Source: Marasmius tenuissimus (lineage: Eukaryota > Basidiomycota > Agaricomycetes > Agaricales > Marasmiaceae). Taken from it: a stretch of DNA of 64,000 nucleotides. Location of the stretch: positions 3,348,001 to 3,412,000 of the forward strand of contig JAQOTA010000050.1 of NCBI GenBank assembly GCA_029532415.1. The letters are read 5' to 3'. The notes under the pieces were generated by a model that did no database searches, had not been told where the DNA came from, and saw only the letters and a program-made list of their open reading frames with translations. A program made the position numbers and the translations under genes. Below are positions 1 to 11,073 of this stretch, piece after piece. Numbering within the stretch: position 1 is the stretch's first letter; each line of letters opens with the position of its first letter.

Positions 1-2286
1 ACCCATGATCACCACGATCATTTCCACCGCCCTCATTCCCAACGTTATCAACAACGTCATCTAAAACCCTCTCCTGCGGTATGAAAAACGCGGCCTGGGC
101 GCCCCCTAATCGTCCTGGTATATCATCGTCCTGCACTATCTCCTCTTTCCAATACACTTCCGATTCTTTCTTCTCCATGCCTGCCCTCAAAACCACAGGA
201 GGTGGTGAAGAAGTCGATGCACCCTGAATTACCGCATCGAAATCGCCCCTTACTACTCCTGTCGCCTTTTCCGCCGCTACTCCTTTGCACTCCCCACCTA
301 CAGCCATCAAAACCTCTCCATTCTTCGAGACATTGTACCCTTCGTGAGTGATATCGACGATCGAGTCAAACTCGCGCCGTGTGGTTCCGAAGGATAAAAC
401 TTGGGCACGACCTAACTTCAGGTCACTGGCACAATGAACAACGCCTACTTCTGCGGCTTCTGTCGGCACCTTGTCCTTTGTTCCTTCCCGAACAGCCTTC
501 GATTCTTCTTTCTCATTTGCCATCGCTTCCTCTCCAGCTATCGAGCTGCATCTCCCCTGCATCAATTCGTCCTCAATATCGCTAAACTCCCCCCATTTAT
601 CCTCCAACAAAAACCTGTCCGCACAACCCGAGGTACTCGGTAGGTCACGCGGGTTTGTCTCTACCGCTGCGTTGAGGGACAACTTCGGTAGAATTGTTTG
701 TCTTTCAATGGAATGGAGCGGTGGAGTGACCGATATCTTGTATGAACAGCCAGTTGGCGATGCGATAGGAAAAGGTAGCGCCCTTGGGGAAGCCGGGTGA
801 ACTGCCACAGACGCATCTGGAGGCATCGAAAAAAAGGTGCTGAAACGTTGATCTCCATGGTTCAGACCTTGTACGACTGATGATAAACCTGAAGGTCCAG
901 CCCGACACACCCCATGATCCGTGCTGGCTCCTTCGACGTGATCAACCGATAAACCAGTCGTCTTGTTGGTTCCGCGTAGCCTGTCAGCACGATGCAACGT
1001 AGCACCATACAATCGTCGTCCGAACTTTCTTCTGCGGACCCTATCCTCCTTGACGTTGTGTTCCGAAGCATCACGATGGACTCCGTCTTCTTCTCCCAGT
1101 TTATCTGCAACTCTGCGTGCGACAATACAATCAAGTGAATCGGCGGTTATCCTTCTATTTGGGTTGAAATCACCAGCCTCTTCCAGCCTCCCCTCATTGA
1201 TTCCCTCCAGAACAAGTAACGCTTCACGTTCCCTACGAGCGGCAGCAACTTGAGTGTTTGTGTCGACTCGCGCTACTTGGAATTCCTGCATATGTTGGGG
1301 GACATCCAAGTGAAACCCCCCATTCCCTGCCACATCATCGACAATACCATCTTCCTCAATGAATATCGGTAAGACGACCTCTGCGACAGAAAACAGGGTC
1401 ACAACCACGTAACCACATAGACAGGCTGCTGCCCCTTCGAAGATATCCCTTGAGATAATGGACCAATCTGTCTGTTCCACCTGCAGTGCAAAGGGGCGCC
1501 TGATGGAAGAACGAAATCTTAGCCATGGCAGCAGCAGCACGTTGACAAATACAGCGACATGCTGTAGTTCTCCGTGCGCTTCCACCAAAAGCCTATCCCA
1601 ACACGTCGTGGGACCAAGAAGTGAGCCCAACATTTCGCAACCGCCAACGGCACACGAACTTCAATAATAAATTAGAGTAGCATCTCACTACTAGTACTAA
1701 AAGCACTCACACACCGTCGCCCAATGCAAAAAACAATCGCCAAGACCATGTCACCGACAGAGGAACCATCGCCAACCAAATCAAGGTCACTATAGTGGCC
1801 CAGACTCCGAAAATGAGTGCCCAAAAAGTCGTCCTCAAGAGGTGACGAAAAATGAGGTACAGAGGTGGAGACGCGGGCATATCTGGTGCATAAACTAAAG
1901 GAAGGTACGATTAGCGCGACGCTCTAACACAGACAACAAACCAGATCTAACCTTTTGCAAAGGAGTACGTGTGCTTGCAAATATTGCACCTTTGCTTCTT
2001 ACTACGCGACAACCACTCCTCCAAACTATGGATCGTACATTACCCCACTTTGTGAGCATTTCGACACGACCACCCAAACCAACTGACTCACCAATCTTGA
2101 TGAAGGTATCGTATACTGCCACTACATTTGCATGGATGGTGCAACGGTCGTTCAGGAAGTTCCGCTACGCCTGTACAAATCCAACATACGTCGTCACCTA
2201 GAATGAGAACATTGTATGTCATTCCATAAAAACCACACGGGTACAACGACAAACGCACGACCAGCGCCCTCTTTCAGCTCGTGCAT
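1..2286 (-). CDS. DOA10: ER ubiquitin ligase DOA10/SSM4 (MARCH6/TEB4 type), N-terminal part
   Basis: This gene is cut by the left edge, so only about the first 680 residues are present. Phase-consistent exons are 2259-2286, 2092-2197, 1952-2025, 1711-1894 and 1-1658. Exons 2 and 3 encode a RING-CH finger: CWIC, then HHPCKCSGSIRYLHQDC, then CNICKHTYSF. It is followed by YAPDMPASPPLYLIFRHL and a strongly hydrophobic pair of helices, the usual arrangement at the N-terminus of DOA10. A further hydrophobic segment follows (near YVVVTLFSV, about 1390-1420). The rest is a long polar, disordered-looking region running to the edge. In the family this is a multi-spanning E3 of the ER and inner nuclear membrane that degrades misfolded and regulated proteins. 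The start ATG at 2286 gives a very short first exon and is the weakest part of the model. Confidence 0.88.
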
Positions 2287-3459
2287 ATCACACCTACATG
2301 AGATGGGGTTAATATCACTTTATAAAGGAATGCAAGCGAACAATCGCCCGACTTACAATGCTTTGACTTTAAAGAAACGAAGAGCTATTCGAGCGCGGAG
2401 TGTAGTTCAAGACAAGCGCCGCGCAATTACTTGAAGAAAGTAGAGAGTCGACCTAGAACCATGGCAGATAACTTCGATGGCATGCCATGACACACCCGGG
2501 GACAAACAAGCACAACAAAACTACCACAATTCTAAATACCGCCTCCTTTCTCCAACTGAGCTATGAACCCCAAAGTGTCATTTGCGCCCACGCTTACAAC
2601 GACTTTACTATCAACGGAAAACGTGCCAGAGTCAGCCCTACAATCCGCACACCTGAATAATAAAGGTACGGCGATTTGATGAAGCCCTAGGTCGCCAAAC
2701 TATACAAAACCTCAACGTATTGACACTACTACATTGCTAAATCACAACTACACATCCCAAGAGACCTACCAGCCGGCCCATGAAACATGAGATTCAAGGG
2801 ACGCCGGGTATGGTTATCACAGTGAACGAATCAATACGAAAGCCGTCGCTCTGCGCACCAATTGGGAATGCATCGGAACGTAAGGCATAAACCGCTACAT
2901 GGACGCTGGAACCTCGGCGGAACTCGCGCCACTGTGAATATCGACGTGATATCCCTGCTTCTCGATCACAGAAACCCCATCGGGTACACCAGAGTACGCC
3001 CAGCCACTCTTGAGCAGGACATGAGTAAGTTCAAGTGATCCCCGCCTTGGGGCACAACTGCTAGAAAAGACCCCTCACAGGCCTAATTATCTCACCGGGG
3101 AGATAGGCCTATGAGGGGGGGTAAAGGGGTATGCCTGACGTGCAAATTGGCGGTATTCTACGGAAGTTGTTGTCGCGTTCAACCACGTCCCTCAACACCA
3201 TTTTGAGAAGAGGAACAACCGAACTCAGGATGTAACGTAGAACTACCGTCTGTCATATTGGATCAAAATAACGGGATCTAAACAACGAAGCTGAAAAGAG
3301 AAAAATTAAACCAGTCTACCATTCGACTACAACGAAGTGTTACATGCAGTACGCTAACAGATCACGAAGCCAATAGACTACAGCCCAACTACTGCAAATT
3401 ATCAAACGAAGGCAACCTTCAAATTGAAGGAGTCAACAAAGTTGGGAAAATAGTGGAAG
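2287..3459. other. Gene-poor stretch with one strong hairpin
   Basis: I found no convincing coding frame here on either strand: only short open stretches with no recognisable domain. It holds the upstream side of the DOA10 gene and the 3' side of the zinc-finger gene at 3460-4823. The only structure seen is the imperfect inverted repeat at 3071-3118. Confidence 0.5.
3071..3118. repeat. Imperfect inverted repeat (hairpin)
   Basis: Left arm CCCCTCACAGGCCTA, then ATTATCTC; right arm GAGATAGGCCTATGAGGGG. The arms pair over about 18 positions with one mismatch and a bulge, closing on a loop of a few bases. It lies about 340 bp downstream of the stop codon of the zinc-finger gene at 3460-4823. It could be a palindromic protein-binding site, a remnant of a small inverted-repeat element, or chance. 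Confidence 0.6.
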
Positions 3460-4823
3460 TCACCGAAAACTATGCATCGCCATCCATAGTTCATCAGGGA
3501 ACCAAGATGAAATACTGGGAAGCCGAATACTACTGCACCCCCTTATAGATGATGCGACACCGGAAGCTTCCTGAATTATGTGATCTTCATTGGTTTCGGT
3601 GGTCGAGCCACCGTGAGCAGCACCTGGAGCGAATGTATCCAAGATTATAGGCAACGCATGCATTTGTGTTTGCTGACACGACGGGGACGTCAACATTGAA
3701 CGACGCTCAGATGTTCTCAATGCCAATGTCGTGACTGCAATAGTATCGACCGAAACACCCTCATCGGGTGTACTGATGAAAGGGAGTTGAACACGCCGCT
3801 CCTGCTGCATAGTGTGGGGACGACCGTCACTACCTCCACGATGATTACGGACGTAACCGTCTCCTCCCAAGTGATCCTCCACATCATGATTAAAAGACAC
3901 GGCAGTTGACCGACGGCTGAAGATAGATGGATATTTTGTCCGCTGACCGAAAACAGGTGAACTTCGACCTGGCCTTTCACGGGATAACAACTGAGCAGAC
4001 GCTGTGGTCGTAAAATAACCCAACACGGAGTCAACATCGATGATCACAGCACCGTATATGACTTCTGAAAGCACACTCACAATTCGTCCCACTATGATTA
4101 TTCCCAACCGATGAAATGGTGCCAACGGACGAACTCCAATTACGATCATTTGAGACACGGACGACCCGATGTTGACTAGAGCGACACAACGCAATCGGCT
4201 GGGAGGACGTACTGGCTGGGGACGGCATAGGTGTGGCAACAGGACCATCCGGCTCACTCGACGCAAGCGAGAAAGTCTCATATCCGTCCTCAACAACAAA
4301 TGCACCAGCCTCGTCGCTCCATCTTCTGCGCGGAGTGGGAACGTAGTTGTGCAGCCGCCTGCGATGTCTTGTCAACGACCCAGGATCACTGGTCATGAAG
4401 AGGCATCCGGACTCCGGGCAAACTTGATCCTTCAGGCCAGTGCTGCAAAAATAATGCGTAAACCGATCATCACATCACATTTGACAGCAGCGACTTACTG
4501 GGTCTTCATATGTGTTCTGAGGTTGACTTCTTGAAGACTACGGAAGGCGCAAGGACTATGCGGGCATACGTACGGGCTACTACCCATCAGACACGAGAAC
4601 AAATGAAATTTCGACCACTGACTACGAGGACCTGTCCTGATTATGACTCCTCACATGTCGGGGAAGATCGTTACTCCTACAAATATGCTTGAAGCATATA
4701 GGACAAGTTGCGTGGCTACGCCGCTGTTGTGCGAGATCAATAAGGCCTGTGGCTTGCAAGGAAAAACAGGCTTACCCGTTTACGGGTCGAAGGCTTCTTC
4801 GACTTAGCAGACAAACGAGGCAT
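3460..4823 (-). CDS. C2H2 zinc-finger protein, Agaricomycete family, copy A
   Basis: Phase-consistent exons are 4776-4823, 4632-4723, 4499-4576, 4081-4442 and 3460-4001 (373 aa). Three C2H2-like fingers lie near the N-terminus. Finger 1 is CPICFKHICRSNDLPRHVRSH. Finger 2 begins YVCPHSPCAF and ends THMKTH. Finger 3 begins VCPESGCLF and ends with the family signature LTRHRRRLHNYVPTPRR. The rest is low-complexity, Ser/Thr/Arg-rich and without a domain I know. The short basic start MPRLSAKSKKPSTRKR suits a nuclear protein. The gene is head-to-head with copy B, which shares the fingers and the splice positions between them. The role is inferred to be DNA binding or transcription; targets are unknown. 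The last intron (4002-4080) is the least certain. Confidence 0.72.
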
Positions 4824-5367
4824 GGTGCAAGGGAAAGATGCGACGGTCGTTGACGCAGTAGCTGTGGAAAGAGTCGAAATGCAAACAAACTGACGTGGAG
4901 TGGGACAATCAATCACACCAAGCAGCTTTCGACTTTTGTTCTAGAATGTTTAACTCACTAGTACCGGCTCCATCAGTGAGAAGAGCACCAATTGGTAATA
5001 ACTTTTTCCCAAATGCAATCATTAACTAAAGAACACAATTGGCGTCCTACCAGTGAACTACCAAATGGATTTCAATACAACTTATCTCACAATGAGCCGC
5101 CACCTTCGCGATCGATAACCAACTCTCGAGACAAATAATGAATAGGGAACTGCTCTGAATAGGCAAGGGTTCTCGGTCTCATGTACCTCATGCCTACATT
5201 GTACCAAACTTTCATACCCATTTTCGACTATCGATTGTCCCACCATACTGATTTAATTCGTTTGAGCCAACCGATATAGAAAGGTCTCGATATCACCCTC
5301 CGATCTCCTCTTACGTCTCCTTGGCCTTTCCTATCATCCGCCGCTCAGAAAGAAGGCCAAGATTGCT
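4824..5367. promoter_or_regulatory. Shared intergenic region of the head-to-head zinc-finger pair
   Basis: These 544 bp separate the start codons of zinc-finger copies A (minus) and B (plus) and must hold both promoters. I see no coding frame, clear TATA box or strong repeat. An AATAA/TTATT-rich patch lies around 4990-5160. Confidence 0.4.
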
Positions 5368-6161
5368 ATGCCACGCCCGGTAACAGTGAGTGGTGGTCGC
5401 TCCACTACGCCTACCCGGTTCATACTAATGCTACAAACCAGAAGCAGTCCGCTTCCCCAGCTCTCTGCCCCGTTTGTGAGAAGTGGATCTCCAGGAGAAG
5501 TAACCTCGAACGCCATGTCCTAACTCACAACAAAGACAAATCTGTATAGTAAACGTCCAACCCCTACCTTCAACCCTCCTTGCAAGTTTACCTCACTCCT
5601 GTCTCATAAACGCAGTCCCTATGCCTGCCCTCAGCCAAATTGCCAGTTCCGCAGCATTCAGAGGACGACTCTCAGTACTCATCTCTGGACCCAGTAAATT
5701 TTAACTCCCCTGGTACGCCTACTGGCCTACTTACATATCTTGCTAGTAGCACCCTCCAAAAACATCTGAAATGTCCAAACCCGACGTGCTCCTTTACAAC
5801 CAATCATGCAGCATCGCTAACACGACATCGAAGACGATTGCACAACTATGTACCAGCCCCACGCAGAAAATGGTGCAACGACCCCATCTCGGCATTAGAA
5901 AAACGAATTCAATACCCTCTGTCCATGACATCCACTGCTTGCATCGAAAGCTCCCTTCCATTTACGATACCTAGCCAATTTCTTTTCGATACCAATCTAC
6001 GTGCGAGTCCTCTCCCACTCTCTACGATCCCCATATATACTCCCAACGGAGCAATAGGCGTCCATCCACTAACTCCTTGCGGTACTAGTCCCCCCTCCCC
6101 AGGTTTCCCGATCCCTGAGATACATAGTTGGGGTTATATTTATGAAGCACGGATAGATTAA
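5368..6161 (+). CDS. C2H2 zinc-finger protein, Agaricomycete family, copy B
   Basis: Phase-consistent exons are 5368-5385, 5442-5548, 5616-5693 and 5750-6161 (204 aa). Finger 1 is CPVCEKWISRRSNLERHVLTH. Finger 2 begins PYACPQPNCQFRS and ends with THLWTH across a splice site. Finger 3 begins KCPNPTCSF and ends with LTRHRRRLHNYVPAPRRKW. Exon 3 is exactly 78 nt, as in copy A, and both copies split the last histidine codon of finger 2 with an intron. This is strong evidence of common descent despite low identity elsewhere. The C-terminal tail is short, Pro/Ser-rich and unlike that of copy A. The very short first exon (six codons) is inferred from the phase match and a good GTGAGT donor. Confidence 0.75.
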
Positions 6162-6388
6162 ACACTCAGAGTCGCAGCGTATAGGTACTAAGAAAAAGCA
6201 TCACCATTCGTACGTTCCAGGAACAACATAAGCCTTTTCCAAAAGACTCTCCCACGCCACCTAGCTAACCCGCATCCCTCTGTTTGCTCATCGAAATCTA
6301 AGTTAACCTCGGTACATACCGTACTGTGAACGTGAAGACCCGAAAGCGCACCCAAATTGTACAGTAAATAAACTTTTATCATCGAACG

Positions 6389-9300
6389 TCACGGTTGCAA
6401 CGTCCTAGATTCTACAAACACACGAGCCAGTTGTCGATTTGCTCTAACAATCTTCGGAACATGTGAGTTAAAACGCATCGCGCCCCTCCACCGCGACCCA
6501 TTCAACACGTCCGCCCAGTTGCTTCTCGCGCTGCGTACTCGATGTTTGTACCACTTTTCGCAATCCTTCGACCAAAACCCAACATTGAAAGTCGACGCAT
6601 TGAAAGAACCCGGCCGAGGGAACCATGACCGATGAGAGGAGAGATACTTTTCATGACAATAATCCCGAGCGTGATCTAGTTGATGTGAACGACTATTGAG
6701 CCCGCAGAAGGATAAGCACCCACCAGTCGTGAAGTAATAGACCCCACATATCAAATCAACATCCTCCTCAGTCAAACAGTCGTCCCAGTATCCCACGCCA
6801 TCCTGCTCAAAGAAACATCTTCCCTGAGTAAACACCTCCGGTACTTCAGGCCCATGAATGACGTCTTCTACATTCAACACCTCCTTCGCAATCCAACAAA
6901 CGATGCCACCCGCAAGACCGGCCGCCCTCCCATTTCGTCCCCTCAGAAATTCGTTTCTAGCGAATTGGTATGTAGAAAAATCGTGCGCGTCCGCTTTCCG
7001 TTGCTCGTATATGTACCCAAGTCGAGGACCGTTGAACTTCTTCTTCGTCATGCAGTACTCTTCTACGTCGCGGTTCCCACTGGGAGCGTGATCACGGAGA
7101 GGTCCTGCCGCAAGAGTTTGGAACTTGACACCCTCCTGGAACAACTTCGCTGCTGCATCACTACATGTTGTCGAAGATCGAGTTCGAACTAACCCCATAA
7201 TAGCGACAGGATCCTCAACTAGAATCGAAAACGACCCGTCGTGCCATCGGAGGTGATAGTGACGACTGTTGTTAATATCTAATAGAGTCATTTGAAACTG
7301 CCACGAATCCTCAGAATGAACATCGTGGGCTGCAGAGTGGATATCGAGGGAATGAATGGTAGGTGATGCTACCCAAGACGAAGGCCCCCCATATTCCTCG
7401 ACTTTCTGCAGAAAACCTTGCAACAGTCGTTTCTCTTGTGCCGTTGCTTCGTGTTCTGCAAAAGATATATTGGCCTCGACGTCCATCCACCTTCCGTTCC
7501 CCAAAGCTTCTCGGGTGATATTCCACGGAACTTTGAGGGGTTCCGGAATAGAGAAGGATTCACCTGAGAATCCGTATACCACCTTCGCAATATCCTGAAT
7601 GGAATGCTCAAAATTGAATTCAAAATCCTCCGCATCTTCATCGGCAAGTATCAGTTGTTCAACTTCTTGCGGAGTAACGGTAATGATGTGATCGGGCGGT
7701 TCCACTGAGTTCAGAGCGGCTCGCTGCGACATCCAAAACTGCCATTCAATTTTCTCGTCCTCCTCACTATCCATGTCCATGGAACACGGAGAGCCAGGAC
7801 TGCACGACTGATTGCTCGACCTTTCCACAGGGTTGTCTACTGCAGAGCCCCGCTCTCGTTGAACCTATAAACATGGAAAAAATGTCAACGTCGAACTGAA
7901 CAAAGGTTCTACACTAACCATCGCATTTGACCCGGAACGTTCATGAGGAACACCACCAAGCGAATCAACATGGTAGTAAACGTTATCAGTCTCGTTCACG
8001 ACATTCTGTGTTTCATTTCCAGCGCCCTCCCGAATCTGTGACGCATCAAACGGAAAAGGTTCCGCTACCGGACCGAACGGACTCCGTCGAAACTCATCAC
8101 CACCGCCATACGACAAAGGTGACCGGAGGGGAAGTAGCGGCGCGTCCGCAGCACCGGTTGCTGAAACATCCATTACGAGAGGCTCATGACCACCACCATA
8201 CGACAAAGGTGACCGGGGGGGAACTGGCGACGCGTCCGCAGCGCCTGTTGCTGCAATATCCATAACGGGAGGATAATGACTACCACCATACGACAAGGGT
8301 GACCGAGCGGGAATTGCCGACGCGTCCGCAACGCCCGTCTTGGCGACATCGATAACGTGAGGTTCGAAAGCGGGACAATTTTCTGATGGACGCACAGATA
8401 CACTTTCCTGAGACTCACAACCGGTTTGCGAATCAAGCCCTGCGTTCGTAGAACCCGTCGACGTCATCACGGAAACGAGCTGTTCAGCTACTGGAGAATG
8501 TTCCGACGCCCGCTCGAATGAAATTCGTTGGGGGTCATGACCACCATACAAATGAGGAGATCGAAGCGCAAGATTGAACGCGTCGTCTGCATGCGTCGTC
8601 ACAATATCGAAGGCAAGAGGCACTTGCAACGACATAGCGATGTCATGATTCTCGATGGCCAACAAGTCGACTTCAACGGGTGCTGTCGCTTCCCTCTCAG
8701 TCTGACCATCGTACTGACCATCTGATAAATCGTCATCGTCATAATCGCCTAAATCGCTGCAAATGTCCCAACAGTTTTGGAAGGAGTTGTATACTTTCTG
8801 GTCAAACCCATGATCAGCCCATGCTCCAGCTCCCTCTGCCCGCGACAGCAACGTTCGGACCCGGAAATCATGATCCGCCTTTTCCCAGTACCATATCCTA
8901 GGCCCTTTCTTGCCCGGACACAGTTTCCTCGCGTTGTCTCGCTCCCGTTGCAAACGTTTTTGCTGTTGGGGAAGACTCTCGTTTGCACTAAGTTCCTCGT
9001 GCTTCTCCTGTTGTCGCTTGAAATACGATTCCACACGTTCGCCTGGTAGTTGCCCAGAATTCGCATAGAGAGGGATAGCCAGAATTTCTGCTTCCACGGC
9101 AAGTAGGTCTGATAACGGGGAAGAACATGGCTGTTGTTCACCAAACGTTTTGGTAGCGGCTCTAAAGCGTAGATCGTCTATATCCGCATTTCCCGGTGCG
9201 AGACGATACAGGCACACGTATCTTTCATCCGTTCGAACGGACCACTGCCTGAAATCCGCAGCTGGGGATGTCATAGGCGAACCAGACAATTCGTCGAGAT

Positions 9301-10459
9301 ACCCCCAGTAAACGTACACGGGCATATTGACTTCCCTAAAATACCACAGCCAATCAGGACAATCGGCCTTTGTCCCATCAAGGATCGCACCCACTCTGAG
9401 TACGTCGAGGTCTCCTACGAAAGAGTGCAACAACTCTGATATCCACGACCGATGCTGCTCCTGAGCTTCGTGCGTGCTGTCGTCTTCGGACTTCAAAAGC
9501 TTCAACCATTCAAACGCAACACCATCATCGTTGAGTTTCTAACACTTTTCGTGACACCAGAATATCAACATAGAACATTGGGCGATAAGAGGGAAGAATG
9601 AGTCTCTAGTACGAGCGGCCATGCGTTGGATGTTCGAGTGTGAGCTTCGCAAGGTTAGATACCCCGAGCGCAAAGGGTAAGGCCAAGGCTGAAAATTTTT
9701 GGGTATCAGAGAAGATGGAGGATCTCCCAACAAGTGAAGCTGCGTCGCCATATTCCTCAGCCATCTTTCCAACGTATCCCACGACGAAGCTAGTTTTGGC
9801 TCGAGGCAATACTGTCCCGTTGACACCTCTACCGTAGGAAATCGCCCATACTGGTACACAAGACTACGAAAGGCCGGATGACGTTTAAGGACGCAATCGA
9901 AGCGAGGAATGAGAGGAAGATAAGGACGATTGGGATCGAACCAATGTAGTTGTTTAGCGACGAAGATACTGTCAGGGTGTGCCGTGGATATTTCAACTTT
10001 TGGTCGCATGAAAGAAGGCGGTTTGGACATATTCCTGTAAGTAAAGACCATATAACGGCCCTTTTCCTGCGCATCCTCCGCAAGGAAACAGCGCGCATCC
10101 GCATTGAGATACACCACACTGTGTACATCCGTTGCTTTCTGAAAACGAATATAACAGTCAGTAACTCCACGAGATACGCAAAATCTCCAACATGCAAAAC
10201 CCACCATCTTCTTTGCCTCGAAATTTTACTTATATCCAGATGGTTCGTTTCGATGAGCGATAGACGTCAACGCAAAGACATTAACGATATCGTTCGCGAC
10301 AACCGTAATCAACGTTGAGCCTGAGTTTACTGTTGATAGAATACGCTCAGAAGTATCGGAGTGAATGACAACCGACGCGATAGAAAACCGATAGCACTCC
10401 TGCAGGTAACGAAGGCGAAAGAAAGACGGACCATTGTCATGCGCCGCCAGGAGCTTCAA
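6389..10459 (-). pseudogene. Large Agaricomycete-specific protein gene interrupted by an in-frame TAG
   Basis: Coding segments are 10231-10459 (5' end unresolved), then about 7919-10185 and 6389-7864. The protein would exceed 1,200 residues. It matches an Agaricomycete family of unknown function that I recall from many mushroom genomes. Landmarks are TDVHSVVYLN, GRYMVFTYRN, PPSFMRPKVE, KQLHWFDPNRPYLPLIPRFD, GQYCLEPKLA and, later, NMPVYVYWGYLDE. The C-terminal half has the usual RFNSHVPKIVRANRQLAR end. The frame stays open on both sides of a TAG at 9539-9541, between FFPLIAQCSMLIFW and the tryptophan-rich part that normally follows. No in-phase intron removes it. The N-terminal open segment has no ATG. 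The middle carries three 30-residue repeats. A decayed gene or nonsense allele is the simplest reading; a sequencing error is possible. Confidence 0.7.
8101..8370 (-). repeat. Three 90-bp tandem repeats inside the large gene
   Basis: Units begin at 8101, 8191 and 8281, an exact 90-bp period. Each encodes about 30 residues of the form RSPLSYGG, then a variable pair, then VMD-(I/V)-(A/S)-ATGAADA. A diverged relic with a similar SPHLYGGHD core lies near 8540. The repeat length is a multiple of three, so copy-number change keeps the frame. Confidence 0.85.
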
Positions 10460-10875
10460 CTACACCGCCACAATGACGTGTGAAAATGCTTTGACATAAC
10501 GTAACCTTAACGTGTATTATTCAGTCAATGACTAGCCCCCCATGACTAACCACAGAAAAATTCTACACGTTGAGCTCACAACCAACACTCACAAAGAGCA
10601 GAGAACAAGTAAAGATGATCGACCTTAGGTACCGAACCGGTTGGCATGACACACTCGTATACAGCTAGGACGCGCCTAATATACAGCCATTGATGAATTA
10701 CGACCCTAATAAAGGAAAGTGGAGTCAATTCTCAACCTCCCAAAACCATTTATATACAGAACTTCCCAAGTGGAGACTCCACTAATGGGCTACAGTGCGA
10801 ACTAGAGACATACTGCCCGAACTAGCAAATGAACTTACACACAAAGTACACACAAAGGACCCAGAAAGCGGCCGT

Positions 10876-10940
10876 CTCTATAAGCGCCCAAAAAGAGGTC
10901 ACGTTTCAGTGAATTCAATTTCACGTGTTGGGCGCCTATA
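10876..10940. repeat. Short inverted repeat
   Basis: TCTATAAGCGCCCA at 10877-10890 faces TGGGCGCCTATA at 10929-10940, separated by about 38 bp. AGGTCACGTTT occurs next to each arm (about 10896 and 10940), here in direct orientation. It could be terminal repeats of a very short element or a composite regulatory site. Confidence 0.5.
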
Positions 10941-10985
10941 GGTCACGTTTTTGTTTTTGATGCCGATTTTCGAAGCCCTGATAAA

Positions 10986-11073
10986 ACCCTTCTACTTTCC
11001 TTACGTCAGTAGCGGGAATTTTTTTTTCAGCCTGGTAAATACCCTTCTACTTCCTTACGTCAGTAGCGGGAAT
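10986..11073. repeat. 33-bp direct repeat, two copies
   Basis: ACCCTTCTACTTTCC followed by TTACGTCAGTAGCGGGAAT at 10986-11019 recurs at 11041-11073 with a single-base deletion. The copies are about 21 bp apart, with a run of T between them. The core TTACGTCA resembles a CRE/bZIP site, so this could be a duplicated regulatory element. Confidence 0.75.

Noticed and set aside
1..1670. Plus-strand open frames near the left edge
   Set aside because: They are shadows of the continuous minus-strand DOA10 exon.
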